NCBI GenBank assembly: GCA_025459265.1
Contig: JALOQX010000058.1
Span: 1-33,657 of the forward strand
Length of the DNA stretch: 33,657 nucleotides
Reading direction: 5' to 3'
Source of the DNA: Pirellulaceae bacterium
Lineage (GTDB): Bacteria > Planctomycetota > Planctomycetia > Pirellulales > Pirellulaceae
Below, piece by piece: positions 26,508 to 33,657 of this stretch (positions are counted from its first letter, which is position 1; each line of letters begins with the position of its first letter). Below the pieces are notes generated by a model that did no database searches, was not told the DNA's origin, and was given only the letters and a program-made list of their open reading frames with translations. The translations under genes and the position numbers were made by a program.

Positions 26508-27560
26508 ATGGCGCACCGCATCACTCGCCGCAATGCTCTGAGACTGCTGGGGGTCCTGTCCGCCGGCACGGCGGCCACGGTCACAGCCGGCCGTTCATGG
26601 GGAGCCCCTGCGCGCAACCCGCGATGGGAGAAGTCCATCACGCAGGCCCTGCAGTGGGTGGCTCGGTCCCAGTCGTCACTCGGCCATTGGGGTGGCAACA
26701 CGTACCCCACCGCCATGGCGGCGTTGGCCGGCACCGCCCTGCTCTGCTCCGGCTCGACCACCACCCAGGGGCCTTTTGCACGGCATATTCGCCGGTCGGT
26801 CGACTATCTGTTGTCCAAGGCTCGCGGCAATGGCTTGATCGGCGACCCAACGCTCGATAACCGCTACACCTACGGACATGGCTTTTCCATGCTGTTCCTC
26901 TCGCAAGTGCTCGGTGAAGAGGAAGACGCGGAACGCCGCGACGAACTGATCCGCACGCTCACCAGCGCGGTTGAATTCAGCGGTCAGGCTCAGACCCGCG
27001 CCGGCGGCTGGGGTTACGTGAGCGCCAAAGACGGCAACAACTTCGACGAAGGCTCGACCACCATCACCCAGGTCCAGGGTCTGCGCGGCTGCCGCAACGC
27101 CGGCATCCCGGTACCGGCCGAAGTGATTGAGCGTGCCAAGCAGTACATTTATTTCTGCAAGAACCCCGACGGCGGCATTTCGTACAGCTCCACCAATCGC
27201 GGCAGTTCCCGCCCCGCCATTACGGCAGCGGCCCTGGCGGCCCTGTATAACGCCGGAGCCTACGACAGCGAGCATGTGCCCAGCATGCTGGAATACTGCA
27301 AGAAAAACCTCTACCGGCTCGGCGACAGCGTCCGTTCTTTCGGGCACTGGCATTACACCTACCTCTACTACGCCCAGGTCGTCTATCGCCAGGGCGCGGA
27401 GGAGTGGGCGCCGTTTCGCGACCGGCTTTATGATCGCATCGTGAGCGAACAGAAGAGCGACGGAAGCTGGGAGGGGAACATCGAGCCGATTTACGTGACG
27501 GCCTGCAACTTGATCATGCTGCAGCTGGATAAGGCCTACCTGCCCATCTATCAGCGCTGA
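26508..27560 (+). CDS. Tat-exported prenyltransferase/squalene-oxidase repeat protein
   Basis: The 350-residue product begins with a twin-arginine signal (HRITRRNALRLLGVLSAGTAATV). The mature part is an alpha/alpha-barrel built from repeats with the QW-like pattern G-x-W-G: GHWGGNTYPTAMAALAGTAL, GGWGYVSAKDGNN, then PDGGISYS with AITAAALAALYNAG, and GSWEGNIEPIYVTACNLIML. This fold occurs in squalene cyclases and protein prenyltransferases, but the Asp-rich cyclase motif (DxDD) is not visible, so a binding or structural role in the periplasm is more likely than terpene cyclisation. AGGAG lies 5 bases before the ATG; a GTG at 26496 is less likely. The last 10 bases overlap the convergent cobA-hemD gene. 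Confidence 0.88.
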   Translation: MAHRITRRNALRLLGVLSAGTAATVTAGRSWGAPARNPRWEKSITQALQWVARSQSSLGHWGGNTYPTAMAALAGTALLCSGSTTTQGPFARHIRRSVDYLLSKARGNGLIGDPTLDNRYTYGHGFSMLFLSQVLGEEEDAERRDELIRTLTSAVEFSGQAQTRAGGWGYVSAKDGNNFDEGSTTITQVQGLRGCRNAGIPVPAEVIERAKQYIYFCKNPDGGISYSSTNRGSSRPAITAAALAALYNAGAYDSEHVPSMLEYCKKNLYRLGDSVRSFGHWHYTYLYYAQVVYRQGAEEWAPFRDRLYDRIVSEQKSDGSWEGNIEPIYVTACNLIMLQLDKAYLPIYQR

Positions 27561-29082
27561 TGTCGGCCGATGGCCGCGACCAGACCTGCCAGCGTCGCTT
27601 CCTGCGCCTCGACGGCCGGTTCCAGGCCCAGTTCGCGAAGCGTGGCGGACGTGACCGGGCTGAGACTGGCCAGCTGCGTGTGCCGCAGGTCGTCGCCGAA
27701 AAGGCGCCCGAGCGAGCGCGCGATGGCGGAACTGGTCACGGTCGTCCAGGTGATGCGTCCCGCACCCAGCTGCGCCGCGATGTCGGCTTCGGCCGTGGCC
27801 ACGTCGACGCTCTCGTACGCCACCACCTGCTCGACTTCCCCGCCGGCCGCCGCCAGACGCTCGGCCAGGACCTCCCGCCCCCGACTGGCCCGGACCAGCA
27901 GGAACCGTTGTCCCGCCGCACACCGCGCCAATTCGTCCGCCAGATCCTCGGCCTGAAATCGCCGGGGTTGCAGATCGGCCCGCAGGTGGAAGTCGGCCAG
28001 CGCTGCGGCGGTGGCAGGCCCGATGGCGGCCAGGCGTGTCTGCTGCAATGCCCGCATGTCGCGCCCCGTGGCCTCCAGCCGCCCCAACCAGCTGCGCACG
28101 CCGTTGACGCTCGAAAACACCACCCAGCCGTACGTGTCCAGGCGCGCAAGCGTCGCGTCCACCGCCGCCCAGTCCCGCGGCGGACGGATCTCGATCGCCG
28201 CCTGCACCAACACCTGGGCCCCCTGCTCTTCCAGCAGCGAAACCAGCTCCGGTGCCTGAGCAGCGGAACGGGTCACCAGTACCGTGTGTCCATAGAGCGG
28301 CCGCCGGGCGAACCAGGACGGCGTCTCGTCCAGCGCCGCAACACGACCGAGAATCACAATCGCGGGCGAGGACACCGCGTCCCCAGCAAGCACTCCGGCG
28401 ACGTCCCCCAACGTACAGCGGACGATCGCCTGGTCCGGCAGGCTGCAGCGTGCCACGATCACCGCCGGCGTGTCCGCAGCCAGCCCTGCCTCCCTCAGCG
28501 ACTGGCTCCAGCGAGCGGCCGTGGTGCGGCCCATGTAGAACACCAACGTGCCGGGAAACCGGGCGAGACTGCCGTAGTCCAACGGCGGCCCCTGCTTGTC
28601 CTCAATCTCCTGCCCCGTCACAAACGCGACGGCGGAGGCCAGCTCCCGATGCGTCAGCGGGATTCCGGAAAAACTGCTGGCGGCCAGCGCGGCGGTGATG
28701 CCAGGGACAATCTCGTAGTCGATCCCGTGCCGCGCCAGCGTCAGCGCCTCCTCCGCGCCGCGGGCAAATACGGCCGGGTCCCCTCCTTTGAGCCGCACAA
28801 CGGTCTTGCCGGCGCGCACGGCGGCCAGCATCGTGGCATCCACCTCGGCCTGCGTCCACTGGCGCTTCCTTCCGCCCGGGCCCAAACAGACGCGCTCCGC
28901 CGACGCCGGGGCGTGGGCCAGCATGCGCGGGTTGACCAGGTAGTCGTAGAGCACCACGTCCGCCCGCCGCAGACACTCGACGCCGCGCAGCGTGATCAGA
29001 CCTGGCGCGCCCGGCCCCGCCCCGACCAGGTAGACCTTGCCGCCCCCCGGTTGCCGCTGAGCCCCAGCACCCGGCGCTTCAT
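27551..29082 (-). CDS. Uroporphyrinogen-III methyltransferase / synthase fusion, 5' end disrupted
   Basis: The N-terminal half is a CobA/SUMT methyltransferase (AVRAGKTVVRLKGGDPAVFARGAEE, YEIVPGITAALAA, GIPLTHRELASAVAFVTGQE, LVFYMGRTTA). The C-terminal half (from GHTVLVTRSAAQAPELVSLLEEQGA) is a HemD-type uroporphyrinogen-III synthase. Together they make uroporphyrinogen III and methylate it to precorrin-2 for siroheme or B12. The first start in the main frame is a GTG at 28957, but homologous sequence continues upstream in that frame to about 29046 (KVYLVGAGPGAPGLITLRG), including the SAM-binding glycine loop. No ATG, GTG or TTG precedes it before a stop. An ATG at 29082 in another frame reaches the coding frame only if the C-run at 29043-29048 changes by one base. 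A sequencing error or true frameshift is likely. Confidence 0.85.
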
Positions 29083-29207
29083 CGTCCCCGATCCTGGATC
29101 GCTGCGTCTCGATTGTCGCCGTCCTCCTGCCGCGCCCGCGCGGAATCGGCCCCGGCCATCATTGAAGTGACCAACCGGGAACCACGCAAGAGTCTTGGCC
29201 GGACGGC

Positions 29208-29236
29208 TGGACAAACCGCGGGCCATTCGCCATAAA
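29208..29236 (+). promoter_or_regulatory. Candidate promoter for rpsT
   Basis: TGGACA (29208-29213) and CATAAA (29231-29236) are 17 bases apart, giving a leader of about 36 bases that ends with the strong ribosome site AGGAGGT at 29261-29267. Confidence 0.45.
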
Positions 29237-29278
29237 GACTGGTTTGCATCTCGGCATCCGAGGAGGTCACCCGCCAAC

Positions 29279-29548
29279 ATGCCCAATACCAAGAGTGCCA
29301 AGAAACGATTGCGGCAGAACCTGGAACGCCGCGCCCGGAACCGATCCGCCCGCACGGCGTTGCGGACGCAGGTGCGCAAGGTCCGGGAGTCCGTCGCGGC
29401 CGGGGCGGTGGACAAGGCCCAGGACGAGTTGCGTGCCGCCACGCGGCGCCTCGATCAGGCCGGCGCGCAGCGTTTGATCCACCCCAACAAGGCGGCGCGG
29501 CTCAAGTCACGCCTGTCCAGACTGATCAAAGCCGCGAAGACCCCCTGA
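29279..29548 (+). CDS. rpsT: 30S ribosomal protein S20
   Basis: The 89-residue, very basic product begins MPNTKSAKKRLRQNLERRARN and has the three-helix layout of S20 (RSARTALRTQVRKVRESV; KAQDELRAATRRLDQAG; HPNKAARLKSRLSRLIKA). S20 binds the lower body of 16S rRNA early in small-subunit assembly. The start is fixed by the family N-terminus; AGGAGGT is 11 bases upstream, slightly far but strong. It is a single gene between two minus-strand genes, as is common for rpsT. Confidence 0.96.
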   Translation: MPNTKSAKKRLRQNLERRARNRSARTALRTQVRKVRESVAAGAVDKAQDELRAATRRLDQAGAQRLIHPNKAARLKSRLSRLIKAAKTP

Positions 29549-29611
29549 ACCGTCGCGCGGGACCCGCTGCGGTTGGTCGCGCGCACCGCGCCCCACTCGC
29601 CGGCGATCGGT

Positions 29612-30493
29612 CTACCACACCACGTCTGCGGCGTCAAATACGGGCCCTTCCACGCAGGTGCGCCGGTAATCCCAGCCGTCCCCTTGCCGGATCTTGGCCA
29701 CGCAGGTGAAGCAGATGCCGAGGCCACACGCCATGGGCGTCTCCAAGGACACCAGACACGGCACACCCCGAGCCTGACAGGCGGCGCTGGCCGCCCGCAA
29801 CATCGCCTCCGGGCCGCAGCAGACCACCTGCTGCTCACTGTCAGTCCGTCCCGCAGTTTCCTCCAGTACGTCGCGCAACACCTCCGTGACCAGTCCCGGA
29901 TATCCGGCGGACCCGTCATCGGTCGCCAACCGCACCGCGATCCCCGCCCCAACAAAGTCGTCGACACCGGCCAGCAGGTCCCGCGTACGCGCACCGTAAC
30001 AGAGCGTGACGCGGGTCACGCGCGGAACGACTCGCGGCGGCGTGCCAAACCGCTGTTGACCGAGATGTTCTTTGGCCAGCACCAGGAAAGGGGTCTGACC
30101 GATGCCACCGGCGACCATAATCAGATGAGCGCAGGTGAGGGGGGGGAACCCGTTGCCCAACGGTCCCCACACATCGACGCCCTGCCCCGGCTGATATTGC
30201 GCCAACCGCCGCGTAAAGCGTCCCACCACGTGATACAGAAAATCGATGGTCTCGGGCCGCCCGGCCGAGTCCGACAGCACGTCGTAGACGGCCAAGGGAC
30301 GCCCCAGCAGCGGGTCATCACAACCACTGAGGCGCACCATCACGAACTGCCCCGGCACAGCCTGCTGGGCGATTTCACGGCAGCGAATGCGGAGGCGATA
30401 GGTGTCCTGTGCCACAGGCAGGTTCGCCTCGACGACCACCTGCCGGCGCACGGCGGCATCCGCGTAATGTGTGGCATGCAGCGCCGGTATCAT
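29612..30493 (-). CDS. pyrK: Dihydroorotate dehydrogenase electron-transfer subunit
   Basis: The 293-residue product has an FAD-binding barrel with VPGQFVMVRLSGCDDPLLGRPLAVYDV, an NAD-binding domain beginning LIMVAGGIGQTPFLVLAKEHL and containing CCGPEAMLRA, and a C-terminal [2Fe-2S] cluster motif with cysteines in MACGLGICFTC and RRTCVEGPVF. PyrK passes electrons from dihydroorotate oxidation by PyrD to NAD in pyrimidine synthesis. No pyrD is nearby. The frame is open for 98 more codons upstream, but that stretch is Arg/Ala-rich and overlaps the preceding gene; the ATG at 30493 overlaps its stop by 4 bases (ATGA), so the two are coupled. A related flavin-reductase role cannot be fully excluded. 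Confidence 0.88.
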   Translation of the reverse strand: MIPALHATHYADAAVRRQVVVEANLPVAQDTYRLRIRCREIAQQAVPGQFVMVRLSGCDDPLLGRPLAVYDVLSDSAGRPETIDFLYHVVGRFTRRLAQYQPGQGVDVWGPLGNGFPPLTCAHLIMVAGGIGQTPFLVLAKEHLGQQRFGTPPRVVPRVTRVTLCYGARTRDLLAGVDDFVGAGIAVRLATDDGSAGYPGLVTEVLRDVLEETAGRTDSEQQVVCCGPEAMLRAASAACQARGVPCLVSLETPMACGLGICFTCVAKIRQGDGWDYRRTCVEGPVFDAADVVW

Positions 30494-31557
30494 CGGCCTC
30501 GCTGGCCCTTTCGACGGGGTTTTCGCCCGGGTCGCGTGTGCGGGGGGCGCGAGGACGGTTGGTCGTAGTCCAGCACCGTCCCCTGCCGCGGGCGCGTTGG
30601 TTGTTGTCTGGGCGGGATCGGCCGGACCGTCTTGCCCCCCGCCTGTTCGGCGGCCCGCGCCGGTCGACCCGGCGGCTTCGGCCGCCGCGTGCCGGCGGGT
30701 TCGGCACTCCGCAGTTTGCCCGACGGCTGCGGCCGCGGTGCGGGCGTGCCCGCCTCCGCCGCGTGCTGTCGCGCTCGGCGCAGACACGCATGCAACTGCT
30801 GCAGCTCGACTCCCGTCAGCCGGCGCGCTTCGCCCACCCCCAGATTCCCCAGCCGCAACGGGCCGACCGCCACGCGGCGCAGGCGGAGCACCTTGTGTCC
30901 GACGCGGGCCAACAGGCGGCGAATTTCCCGGTTCCGGCCCTCGGTGAGCACAATCTCCAATTCCGCCCCGCGTGTGTGACGCCCTTTGACTCGCAGCTGC
31001 GCCACGCGCACCAACCCTTCGGCCAGATGCACGCCGCTGCGCAGCTTCTGCAGCGCCTCCGGGGCGGGAAACCCCAGCACCATGGCGCGATAGGTTTTGG
31101 CAATCCCGTACCGCGGGTGCGTCAGTATGTTCGCCACCTCGCCGTCGTTTGTGACCACAATCAAGCCTTCACTGGACCGGTCGAGCCGGCCGATCGTGAA
31201 TAACCGCGCATCGCCCGGCACCAGATCGATTACCCGAATGCGACGGTCCGGATCGCGTGTCGTGGATACGACGCCCGGCGGCTTGTTGACCAGGTAGTAC
31301 ACCGGCCGCGGCCGACCCACGGGCACACCATCGACCCGGACCTGTTGCCGGTCCGGGTCGACGCGCACGCCCAGCTGAGTGACCGCGGTTCCGTCGACTT
31401 CCACGCGCCCGGCCAGGATCAGCTCCTCGCACTCGCGGCGGCTGGCCACCCCCGCCGCGGCCAATACCTTCTGGAGGCGTTCCCCGCGCGGACCGGACGT
31501 AGCCGACGGAGACGCCGAAGTCGGCCGGGACTGAGCAGTGCGCTGCGCGCGTGACAT
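30490..31557 (-). CDS. rRNA pseudouridine synthase, RluB/RsuA family, with a basic tail
   Basis: The 355-residue product starts with a short Ser/Arg-rich stretch, then an S4 RNA-binding domain (RLQKVLAAAGVASRRECEELILAGRVEVDG) and the catalytic domain with VYYLVNKPPGVVSTTRD and GRLDRSSEGLIVVTND, whose Asp is the nucleophile. KTYRAMVLG, LTEGRNREIRRLLARVGHKVLRLRRVAVG and LRLGNLGVGEARRLTG complete it. It isomerises uridine in rRNA, most likely 23S as for RluB, but RsuA/RluE-like specificity cannot be separated by eye. The last ~100 residues are Pro/Arg/Gln/Lys-rich and likely disordered, an RNA-binding extension. The ATG at 31557 is preferred over 31647. The stop overlaps pyrK by 4 bases. Confidence 0.92.
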   Translation of the reverse strand: MSRAQRTAQSRPTSASPSATSGPRGERLQKVLAAAGVASRRECEELILAGRVEVDGTAVTQLGVRVDPDRQQVRVDGVPVGRPRPVYYLVNKPPGVVSTTRDPDRRIRVIDLVPGDARLFTIGRLDRSSEGLIVVTNDGEVANILTHPRYGIAKTYRAMVLGFPAPEALQKLRSGVHLAEGLVRVAQLRVKGRHTRGAELEIVLTEGRNREIRRLLARVGHKVLRLRRVAVGPLRLGNLGVGEARRLTGVELQQLHACLRRARQHAAEAGTPAPRPQPSGKLRSAEPAGTRRPKPPGRPARAAEQAGGKTVRPIPPRQQPTRPRQGTVLDYDQPSSRPPHTRPGRKPRRKGQRGR

Positions 31558-31889
31558 GGCAGGGATCCCGTGCCGCGACCGGTCGCTCCGGCCACCCGCA
31601 CACACGCGGGTGGGGTCCGTGCGGATGGACGACCACGTTCGCCGCAACGTGACCTATCATAGCTGTCTCGGCACGGATCGCCCAGGCGACCGCGGCCGCA
31701 CGCCCGTTCCTGCCTCCGCCAGCCCTCAGGCCCGCGCATGCTGCGCATTGCTACTCTCAGGCACGACCGCTATAGTCCGTTAAGCCTCGGATCGCGCGAA
31801 ATCATCGGCCAGCGTGACCTAGAATTGCTGGCGAGCTTGATTGGCAAGCAGCGCGGATCCGGTATCACTTCCCCGGGGGGAACTGCCCC
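31558..31889. other. Intergenic region between divergent genes
   Basis: About 332 bases separate the minus-strand pseudouridine synthase from the plus-strand YdjC-like gene. Apart from the promoter at 31748-31776, no gene or RNA was recognised. Confidence 0.4.
31748..31776 (+). promoter_or_regulatory. Candidate promoter for the YdjC-like gene
   Basis: TTGCTA (31748-31753) and TATAGT (31771-31776) have a 17-base spacer. The leader would be about 107 bases. Confidence 0.45.
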
Positions 31890-32849
31890 ATGCGACATTG
31901 TGTTGCTCCACTGAGTGTTGTCTTGACGATCAGTTTTGCGGCCATTGCAGTTGCTCAAAACACCTGGGCCGAGCGACTGGGCTATCCGGCCGAGACGAAG
32001 GTGCTGATCCTGCACGCCAACGACCTGGGCGTGGCGTACGAATTCAGTCGCCCGATTGAGGATGCGTTGCAGGCGGGCACGTTGACGTCGGCCAGCGTCG
32101 TCACGGCCGCACCCTGGTTCGGACAATGCCAGGAGTGGGCCCACGGCAAACAAGCCTTCGACCTGGGCATATCCCTGTCGTTCGTCAACCCGAAAACGGC
32201 CTTTCAATGGGGGCCGGTCGCACCGGACGAACTGGTGCCGAGCCTGCTGACGCCGGAAGGATGCTTCACGTCCAGTCGCGCACAATTCGCGGTGCGTGCC
32301 GAGCCAACCCAGGTGCGGTATGAAGCCCTGGCGCAAGTCCAGCGCGCTCGCGCCGCAGGCCTGCAACCCAGCCACCTGCATCCGCACGTCGGCACGCTGC
32401 TGATGCGCCCCGACCTGATCGAACTGTACCTGGACCTCGCTACCGAGCTCTGGATTCCGGCCGTGATGGTGGAGTTCACACCCGACGTCGTCGAGCGGCT
32501 CGCAGCGCGCGGCGTGACCGTGACCGACGAGGTGCTCGAGGCGGCCTCGCGGTACACGCTCCCGCGCGTGGACGACATCCAGCATGTGCCTCCGGCAGCC
32601 AGCTACAACGAGAAACGGGACGCGCTCTTCGCGCTGATTCAGACGCTGCCGCCGGGAATCACGCAGATCACCCTCAATCCCGCTGACGACACGCCAGGAC
32701 TGCACTGCCTGATCGATCAGTGGCAGGATCGGGTGTGGGATGCGCAACTGCTGAACGATCCGGCCGTCCAGGAAAAACTGCAGCAGGAAAAAGTGCTGCT
32801 GACCAACTGGCGGGAGATGATGCAGCGGTTCGAAGCGCGGACGAAGTGA
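31890..32849 (+). CDS. Exported YdjC/ChbG-like protein with altered active-site residues
   Basis: The 319-residue product has a signal peptide (CVAPLSVVLTISFAAIAVAQ) and the layout of the YdjC (ChbG/HpnK) carbohydrate deacetylase family: KVLILHANDLGVAYEFSRPIEDAL, SASVVTAAPWF, FDLGISLSFVNP, YEALAQVQRARAAGLQPSHLHPHVGTL and a C-terminal TLPPGITQITLNPADD. Active enzymes have A-D-D in the first motif, an H in G-I/L-H-L, and D-S-H in the third. Here these read A-N-D, G-I-S-L and H-P-H, so the expected catalytic base and one metal ligand appear replaced. It may be inactive, use another metal geometry, or have changed substrate. GGGGGGAA lies upstream of the ATG. Confidence 0.85.
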   Translation: MRHCVAPLSVVLTISFAAIAVAQNTWAERLGYPAETKVLILHANDLGVAYEFSRPIEDALQAGTLTSASVVTAAPWFGQCQEWAHGKQAFDLGISLSFVNPKTAFQWGPVAPDELVPSLLTPEGCFTSSRAQFAVRAEPTQVRYEALAQVQRARAAGLQPSHLHPHVGTLLMRPDLIELYLDLATELWIPAVMVEFTPDVVERLAARGVTVTDEVLEAASRYTLPRVDDIQHVPPAASYNEKRDALFALIQTLPPGITQITLNPADDTPGLHCLIDQWQDRVWDAQLLNDPAVQEKLQQEKVLLTNWREMMQRFEARTK

Positions 32850-32859
32850 GTCGAAGATG

Positions 32860-32898
32860 GAACATTGAACATTGAACATCGAACTTCGAACATCGAAC
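32860..32898. repeat. Seven-base tandem repeat (GAACWTY)
   Basis: Five consecutive units, GAACATT, GAACATT, GAACATC, GAACTTC and GAACATC, plus a partial GAAC, fill most of the 63-base gap between two plus-strand genes. The minus strand reads as FNVQCSIF-type peptides, which I regard as artefacts of such repeats. Confidence 0.85.
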
Positions 32899-32912
32899 GG
32901 GGATGACGAGTT

Positions 32913-33657
32913 ATGAAATACGTTGATCTGCGCGATTTGAACGCTTGCCGGCGGGTGCGCGGCAAAGAGCGTCTGCTGCTTGTGCTCGGGCTGTGTCTGG
33001 CCGTCGCCTCAACCAACCTGCTCTTCGGACAGACGGCCGCGCAGACCAAGCCCGCGGCGGCCCCGGCAGGCGCCGTGGACGAGCGTGCCGAGACGCTGGC
33101 CTGGCTGGACCACTACATGAGCCAGTCCGATCTGCTCGATCCCAAGGCGCTGGTACAGATCCGCGAGGCGGTCAAGCAGATGACCCCTAGCCAGCTCGAC
33201 CGCTGGCTGGCCCAGACCCGGCAGTTGCGGGAATACGTGTCCAGTCCCCAGTGGCAGGAAACGCGGGCGTGGTTGCGCGGCTTCTTGAAGGTCCAGGCGA
33301 TCTACAGCGACCAGGAGATCCAGGAGTTCCGGCAAAAGCTGTTCGACGCCGATCCGGATGAGCTCCTGGCCATGCTGCAGAAGATCCAGGCCAAGCACGA
33401 GTCCATGGTCTGGATGCATCAGGCGTCGCAGCAGAGTCGCCAGATGGCCGTCGATGCCCGCGCGTCGCAAGTCGCGCGGCAAGACGCGGTCAACAACGCG
33501 GCACGCCAGGCCGCCGCGTCGGCGCGGCAGGCGCCCTTGTTCGGGTCCACGGGCGGCGCCTCGGGCGGTCGCCCACGGGACTCAGGTTACCGCGTCCCCG
33601 CACCGCTGATCAACTCCCGCACCGTGGCCCAATGGACCGCCTTCATGGGCGTGTGGT
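32913..33657 (+). CDS. Exported helical protein of unknown function, 3' end cut by window edge
   Basis: The ATG at 32913 opens a frame of 248 codons that leaves the window without a stop. It starts with a basic region and a hydrophobic signal segment (LLLVLGLCLAVASTNLLFGQ). The mature part is strongly helical and charged: LAWLDHYMSQSDLLDPKALVQIREAV, QLDRWLAQTRQLREYV, FLKVQAIYSDQEIQEF and LLAMLQKIQAKHESM. An Ala/Gln/Arg-rich segment (DAVNNAARQAAASARQ) and a Gly/Ser-rich linker follow. I do not recognise a family; the helical repeats suggest an assembly or coiled-coil role in the envelope. The YdjC-like gene ends 63 bases upstream on the same strand, so the two may be co-transcribed across the tandem repeat. 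Confidence 0.8.
   Translation, partial: MKYVDLRDLNACRRVRGKERLLLVLGLCLAVASTNLLFGQTAAQTKPAAAPAGAVDERAETLAWLDHYMSQSDLLDPKALVQIREAVKQMTPSQLDRWLAQTRQLREYVSSPQWQETRAWLRGFLKVQAIYSDQEIQEFRQKLFDADPDELLAMLQKIQAKHESMVWMHQASQQSRQMAVDARASQVARQDAVNNAARQAAASARQAPLFGSTGGASGGRPRDSGYRVPAPLINSRTVAQWTAFMGVW

Noticed and set aside
31770..32879. 369-residue minus-strand frame starting MFNVQCSIFD
   Set aside because: Its start is a translation of the GAACWTY repeat and the rest is antisense to the YdjC-like gene.

Overview
The window is high-GC bacterial chromosome, most likely from a planctomycete (Pirellulales-like). The reasons are inference from gene content: many secreted or lipid-anchored proteins of types I associate with planctomycetes, a Tat-exported Gfo/Idh/MocA oxidoreductase, a Tat-exported squalene-cyclase-like repeat protein, an McsA/McsB pair, a CobA-HemD fusion and trp genes scattered in small blocks. 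No rRNA, tRNA, phage, IS transposase or CRISPR array was seen. Very high third-position GC creates long antisense open frames; these were discarded.

Layout. 1-243: 5' end of clpX (minus). 531-794: small membrane protein. 1190-4249: exported protein with a duplicated beta-sandwich module, then holA (DNA polymerase III delta). 4258-5598: exported oxidoreductase, convergent with holA. 5599-6066: intergenic region with the first copy of a hairpin repeat. 6067-8268: lipoprotein and a conserved unknown protein, convergent. 8630-10214: transglutaminase-like lipoprotein with a frameshift. 10283-11398: TolB-like propeller. 11627-15299: cobalamin adenosyltransferase, P-II (glnB) and its modifying enzyme glnD. 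15319-15436: second copy of the hairpin repeat. 15546-17638: trpBA, then an unknown protein. 18276-23351 (minus): trpE, a large lipoprotein/membrane protein and an ABC ATPase. 23696-25312: mcsA-mcsB behind a near-consensus sigma-70 promoter. 25353-25880: coaD (minus). 26187-27560: 60-residue membrane protein and prenyltransferase-repeat protein. 27551-29082 (minus): cobA-hemD with a disrupted 5' end. 29279-29548: rpsT. 29612-31557 (minus): pseudouridine synthase and pyrK, overlapping by 4 bases. 31890-33657: YdjC-like protein with altered active-site residues, a 7-base tandem repeat, and a truncated exported protein.

Functional links. glnB and glnD encode a signalling protein and the enzyme expected to uridylylate it at the visible Tyr51. 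trpE and trpBA are two separate blocks of tryptophan synthesis; trpE has a structured leader. mcsA-mcsB should make phospho-arginine degradation tags; clpX at the window edge is a different Clp unfoldase. cobA-hemD (tetrapyrrole) and the adenosyltransferase (B12) are metabolically linked but not adjacent.

Most of the window is housekeeping. I found no clear new multi-gene system. The best leads are the hairpin repeat family, the YdjC-like protein lacking expected catalytic residues, the trpE leader, the ABC ATPase paired with a large lipoprotein but no permease, and two apparent frameshifts that may be sequencing errors or real decay.
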